A stretch of 64,000 nucleotides of DNA from Flavobacterium sp. (GTDB lineage Bacteria; Bacteroidota; Bacteroidia; Flavobacteriales; Flavobacteriaceae), in assembly GCF_027490375.1 (NCBI RefSeq), contig NZ_JAIXYH010000069.1, positions 1-64,000 on the forward strand. The letters are read 5' to 3'. This document shows, one piece after another, positions 61,605 to 64,000 of the stretch (the stretch's first letter is position 1; every line of letters begins with the position of its first letter). The position numbers and the translations under genes were made by a program. The notes beneath the pieces were generated by a model, which was not told the origin of the DNA, did no database searches, and saw only the letters and a list, made by a program, of their open reading frames with translations.

Positions 61605-61813
61605 ACAATTACTTATTCGTGTTGAATTTGTCACAAATATGCGGTAAAAACGTGACAGAAATTCAATCAAAAAGCAGTGCGTAAATGAAGGGTTAGAAAA
61701 GTAGTTAGGTATGGTTTATGTACCTTTTATTTTGGTGAATTTGGCTAAGATTATTTGAGGTTTAGAACAGAGGCGTGAAAATGACCGCGGTTATTGCTGT
61801 TTGCTACATTCTG

Positions 61814-62494
61814 TTACAAGTTATCAATTTCATCACAAAGCACTTGTACATGATCTAAACCATACAACAATGCGCTTTCATTAATATTCATCCATTGAAA
61901 AAGTTGTAAAATTAAACTGTAATGTTGTCTTGCATACGTAGTATCTTTTATTGGCTGTCCTGGTAAAAAACAAATAGGCTCGTGATGTGCTAAACGGTTC
62001 CTTATATCATTAAGTTGAGCCAATTGATTAAAGATATAATTGTTATTGTATTGTATGCCTGGCGCTGACGTTGGTTTCGATGGAAAAACACGCAATAATA
62101 TTCGACCTGTGGCATTAAATTGATTTTGAGCGAACATAAAACGCCAAAAGCCAAAGCCTAATTCTGCAACTAGTTTATAATGACTGTATGTACGTAATTT
62201 ACTTACCGCTTCGTTAATAATGTCTTTCGTTACACGGCATTTTGGCGTATCAAATACTCCTCCTGGAATAGCAGCGGCTCTCAACCAATAATTACCGAAT
62301 GCGGGCGAAACAGTAGCATCTATGGAATTTCTCAATGCAACCTCAAAACAGCTAATTACCGTAAAAAGCTCCTGAGTAAGTTGCAAATTTTTTCTATAAA
62401 GTGTCATCGCCTTACGAGTATTACCTCCACAAGCTAACAAATAGCGGTTCATTCGAGCATTTGTCATTACACTAGCAAAGTCGCTATATCTCAT
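61814..62494 (-). CDS. Abi-like protein with HEPN-type RxxxxH motif
   Basis: 226 residues resembling the Abi_2/Abi-like family linked to abortive phage infection. The N-terminal part has MNRYLLACGGNTRKAMTLYR, LTVISCFEVALRN-like helix sequence (FTVISCFEVALRNSID) and GFGFWRFMFAQNQ. The HEPN RNase motif RNRLAHHEP lies at 165-173 (Arg165, Asn166, His170). The C-terminal helix (YSLILQLFQWMNINESALLY) completes the fold. The family is likely RNase-based, but activity here is inferred. It is a lone gene next to cassette-like repeats and a TA remnant. Confidence 0.75.
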   Translation of the reverse strand: MRYSDFASVMTNARMNRYLLACGGNTRKAMTLYRKNLQLTQELFTVISCFEVALRNSIDATVSPAFGNYWLRAAAIPGGVFDTPKCRVTKDIINEAVSKLRTYSHYKLVAELGFGFWRFMFAQNQFNATGRILLRVFPSKPTSAPGIQYNNNYIFNQLAQLNDIRNRLAHHEPICFLPGQPIKDTTYARQHYSLILQLFQWMNINESALLYGLDHVQVLCDEIDNL

Positions 62495-62689
62495 TGCATT
62501 ACTCTTTTTTTGAATTTCGAAAAATTTACATTACTTTTGTTTCATCTTATTCCCATTAGTCCCTGAAGCAATTCAAACTATTGGGTTTCGTTTTTTATAA
62601 AGATTCCATTCACTGCTGTTTAAATGACCAGCGAATTATTGAATACTTCTTCGTATCACGAAATTACTTAGTGTTTTCACACTATCGAA

Positions 62690-62840
62690 ATACAGCCTTG
62701 TAAACAAGCGGTTTTATTTTTACTAAGATATAAGTTTTTACTACACACAACTGCGCCGCTGCAGTCATGAAAGCAAAATTGCGCCGAAAAAAAACCGTTT
62801 TTTGTAACTAACGGCTGTATCTTTTGAACGGTTTTTTGTT
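62690..62840 (-). repeat. Cassette-like structured repeat, copy E
   Basis: On the minus strand: GATACAGCCGTTAGTTACAA, GGCGCAATTTTGCTTTCATG-loop-GTAGTAAAAACTTATATCTTAG, TAAAAATAAAACCGC. It retains the ACAGCCGTTAG start, the TTTTGCTTTCA arm and ATATCTTAGT. It lies about 30 kb from copies A-D. Confidence 0.6.
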
Positions 62841-63099
62841 TTCAGAATAATTAATGCAATAAGGAGCTAACATCGGTTTTGTGTTTGCGAGATCGGCTCA
62901 TTGTTCTAGTAAGATACCAATGAAACAGTTGCTTATGCTATGTTTGATCAACAACCTGAATAGTGTTTTTTCGCCACTATTGCAGTCCTAAAACAAGAAA
63001 CGAACATGGCTTATATCAAAAACTTCTTTTGAGAGCTTATAATCTTGTTGGCCAGCATTAAAAATTTTGAAGCGATGAATCAGAACTAAAAAATTCCTT

Positions 63100-63197
63100 T
63101 AAATTGGGTTGAAACAGGATACTTTTTTGTTATTATTTTGAAGAAGTAGTTTTTTAGTGAGGTTATGGGGCAGTTGCGGCTGTTAACCGTTCGGTTT
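63100..63197 (-). repeat. Downstream arm of the cassette-like repeat
   Basis: On the minus strand, straight after the stop codon at 63198: ACGGTTAACAGCCGCAACTGC, CCCATAACCTCACTAAAAAAC, TACTTCTTCAAAATAATAAC. It shares these blocks with the arms at 30290-30361 and 27960-28074. Bases 62841-63099 show no gene. Confidence 0.5.
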
Positions 63198-63671
63198 TTA
63201 TACTTTTCTCAATTCAATTTCAAGAATGCGATTACTCTCATTTCTAGTTGTGTTAATAATCACATACTTTTTTGAACCATAATTATTTTCGAACAATAAA
63301 AACAATTGTCCTTTTTCTTCAATAATTTGGTACTTGTAAAATGTTTTAGCAGTAGTTACATAACAGTTTGAAGGTTCTCTACAAAATTGACAGTCGTGAA
63401 AAGAAACCATTTTTTTTGGATAGAAATCCATCTCAATCGTTCTACATATATCTTTCTTATCTGGAGCAAATCTATTTGTGTAAAGAGTGATTTTTTCAGA
63501 TCTGTAAAAAATGCTATCAGTATTGTCAGCAATTAGTTGTAGTTCACTAAACTCTTTGTTTTTATTAATCTGTATCAACTCTGATATGATTGATTTTAGC
63601 TCTCTTTTAGTTATTGGTTGACAAAAACATTCAAGAGAAATAAGAAAAAAAAGTATATAAAGATTCTTCAT
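63198..63671 (-). CDS. Hypothetical exported protein
   Basis: 157 residues with a signal peptide (MKNLYILFFLISLECFCQ). The mature part has ITKRELKSIISELIQINKNK, ITLYTNRFAPDKKDICRTIE, MVSFHDCQFCREPSNCYVTT and KGQLFLLFENNYGSKKYVII. Four Cys in the CxxC-like cluster could form disulfides. No family is recognised. A cassette-like repeat follows the stop directly. Confidence 0.6.
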   Translation of the reverse strand: MKNLYILFFLISLECFCQPITKRELKSIISELIQINKNKEFSELQLIADNTDSIFYRSEKITLYTNRFAPDKKDICRTIEMDFYPKKMVSFHDCQFCREPSNCYVTTAKTFYKYQIIEEKGQLFLLFENNYGSKKYVIINTTRNESNRILEIELRKV

Positions 63672-64000
63672 CGCGATTTTTTAAGCTTGCTGTTAACGTT
63701 GGGGGCTCGGCAATATGGGAATTTTGAAAAAAATAACTATCAACCAAGCTCCAAATTTGCTAAAAGCAAAAGCTTCATCAAACTACTGAAAACCAATATT
63801 GGGATAAGTGCTTTCATGAGCTGCCATGCTATACTGCTTGTTCATACCTGCTAATTTGTCCTGCTCGTAAGGTCAGCAGTATAAATGTAAAAAATAAATT
63901 AACTAGAATTGAAAAATGGTCACCGTCAACTACAAAACCCAAAAAACAGAATAAATTTAAAAGTAACCAAAATCCAAAGAATATTTCCCATAAGATAGTC
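63672..64000. other. AT-rich window end without recognised gene
   Basis: I see no convincing gene, repeat or structure; one short plus-strand frame here has no family-like sequence. A gene could begin beyond the window edge. Confidence 0.4.

Noticed and set aside
63618..63854. 78-residue plus-strand frame at the window end
   Set aside because: Lys-rich AT-driven translation without pattern, overlapping the signal-peptide end of a better gene.

Overview
The window looks like chromosome from a Bacteroidota, most likely Flavobacteriales. The evidence is Por/type IX secretion C-terminal sorting domains on two proteins, -7 promoter elements of the TAnnTTTG type, a flavobacterial-type SecA, DUF2490 and DUF2795 proteins, lipoproteins with short SC/AC lipoboxes, and dispersed GC-rich intergenic repeats of the kind common in Flavobacterium-like genomes. 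No tRNA, rRNA, CRISPR array, transposase or integrase was recognised.

Layout. (1) 0.2-3.5 kb: thrS-infC-rpmI-rplT translation operon on the minus strand; infC appears to start at a rare AUA/AUU codon. (2) 3.8-9.5 kb: a cyanophycin locus, with isoaspartyl peptidase and cyanophycinase divergent from cyanophycin synthetase. (3) 9.6-14.8 kb: dipeptidyl peptidase IV-like S9 peptidase, accA, dnaB. (4) 14.8-18.1 kb: sparse accessory DNA with two toxin-antitoxin pairs whose toxins look damaged: a frameshifted PIN protein and a HicA without a normal start codon. (5) 18.5-24.7 kb: a 1553-residue T9SS cargo protein and an exported protein of the family often labelled asparagine synthetase B. (6) 25.1-34.3 kb: AT-rich minus-strand genes (lipoproteins, TPM domain, Imm-like membrane protein, GNAT, ParE and HigBA-type modules, zinc-ribbon/membrane triplet). 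Several are followed by a structured repeat with conserved ends, resembling gene cassettes. (7) 34.5-37.8 kb: Hachiman-type defence pair hamA-hamB. (8) 38.2-47.9 kb: housekeeping genes: EamA transporter, LptF/G permease, tgt, a SatD/DUF3307 operon preceded by three 28-bp iterons, ClC channel, META lipoprotein, DUF2490, FAD-linked oxidase. (9) 48.0-50.3 kb: Septu-type ptuA-ptuB inserted at the 3' end of the FAD-linked oxidase gene and bounded by a 110-bp direct repeat of that 3' end. (10) 50.4-58.9 kb: beta-barrel protein, RelE/ParE module, secA, DUF2795, cobalamin adenosyltransferase, ABC ATPase, lipoprotein, methyltransferase. (11) 59-64 kb: small secreted/lipoproteins, a DUF6088 remnant, an Abi-like HEPN protein and another cassette-like gene.

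Two defence systems are recognised by family architecture (Hachiman and Septu). An Abi-like protein, an Imm-like protein and five TA modules add to the defence and stress content. The least explained parts are the direct-repeat-bounded Septu insertion, the cassette-like repeats of 28-33 kb and 62.7-63.2 kb, and the zinc-ribbon/membrane/zinc-ribbon operon next to Hachiman. All assignments come from reading motifs and sequence; no database search was run.
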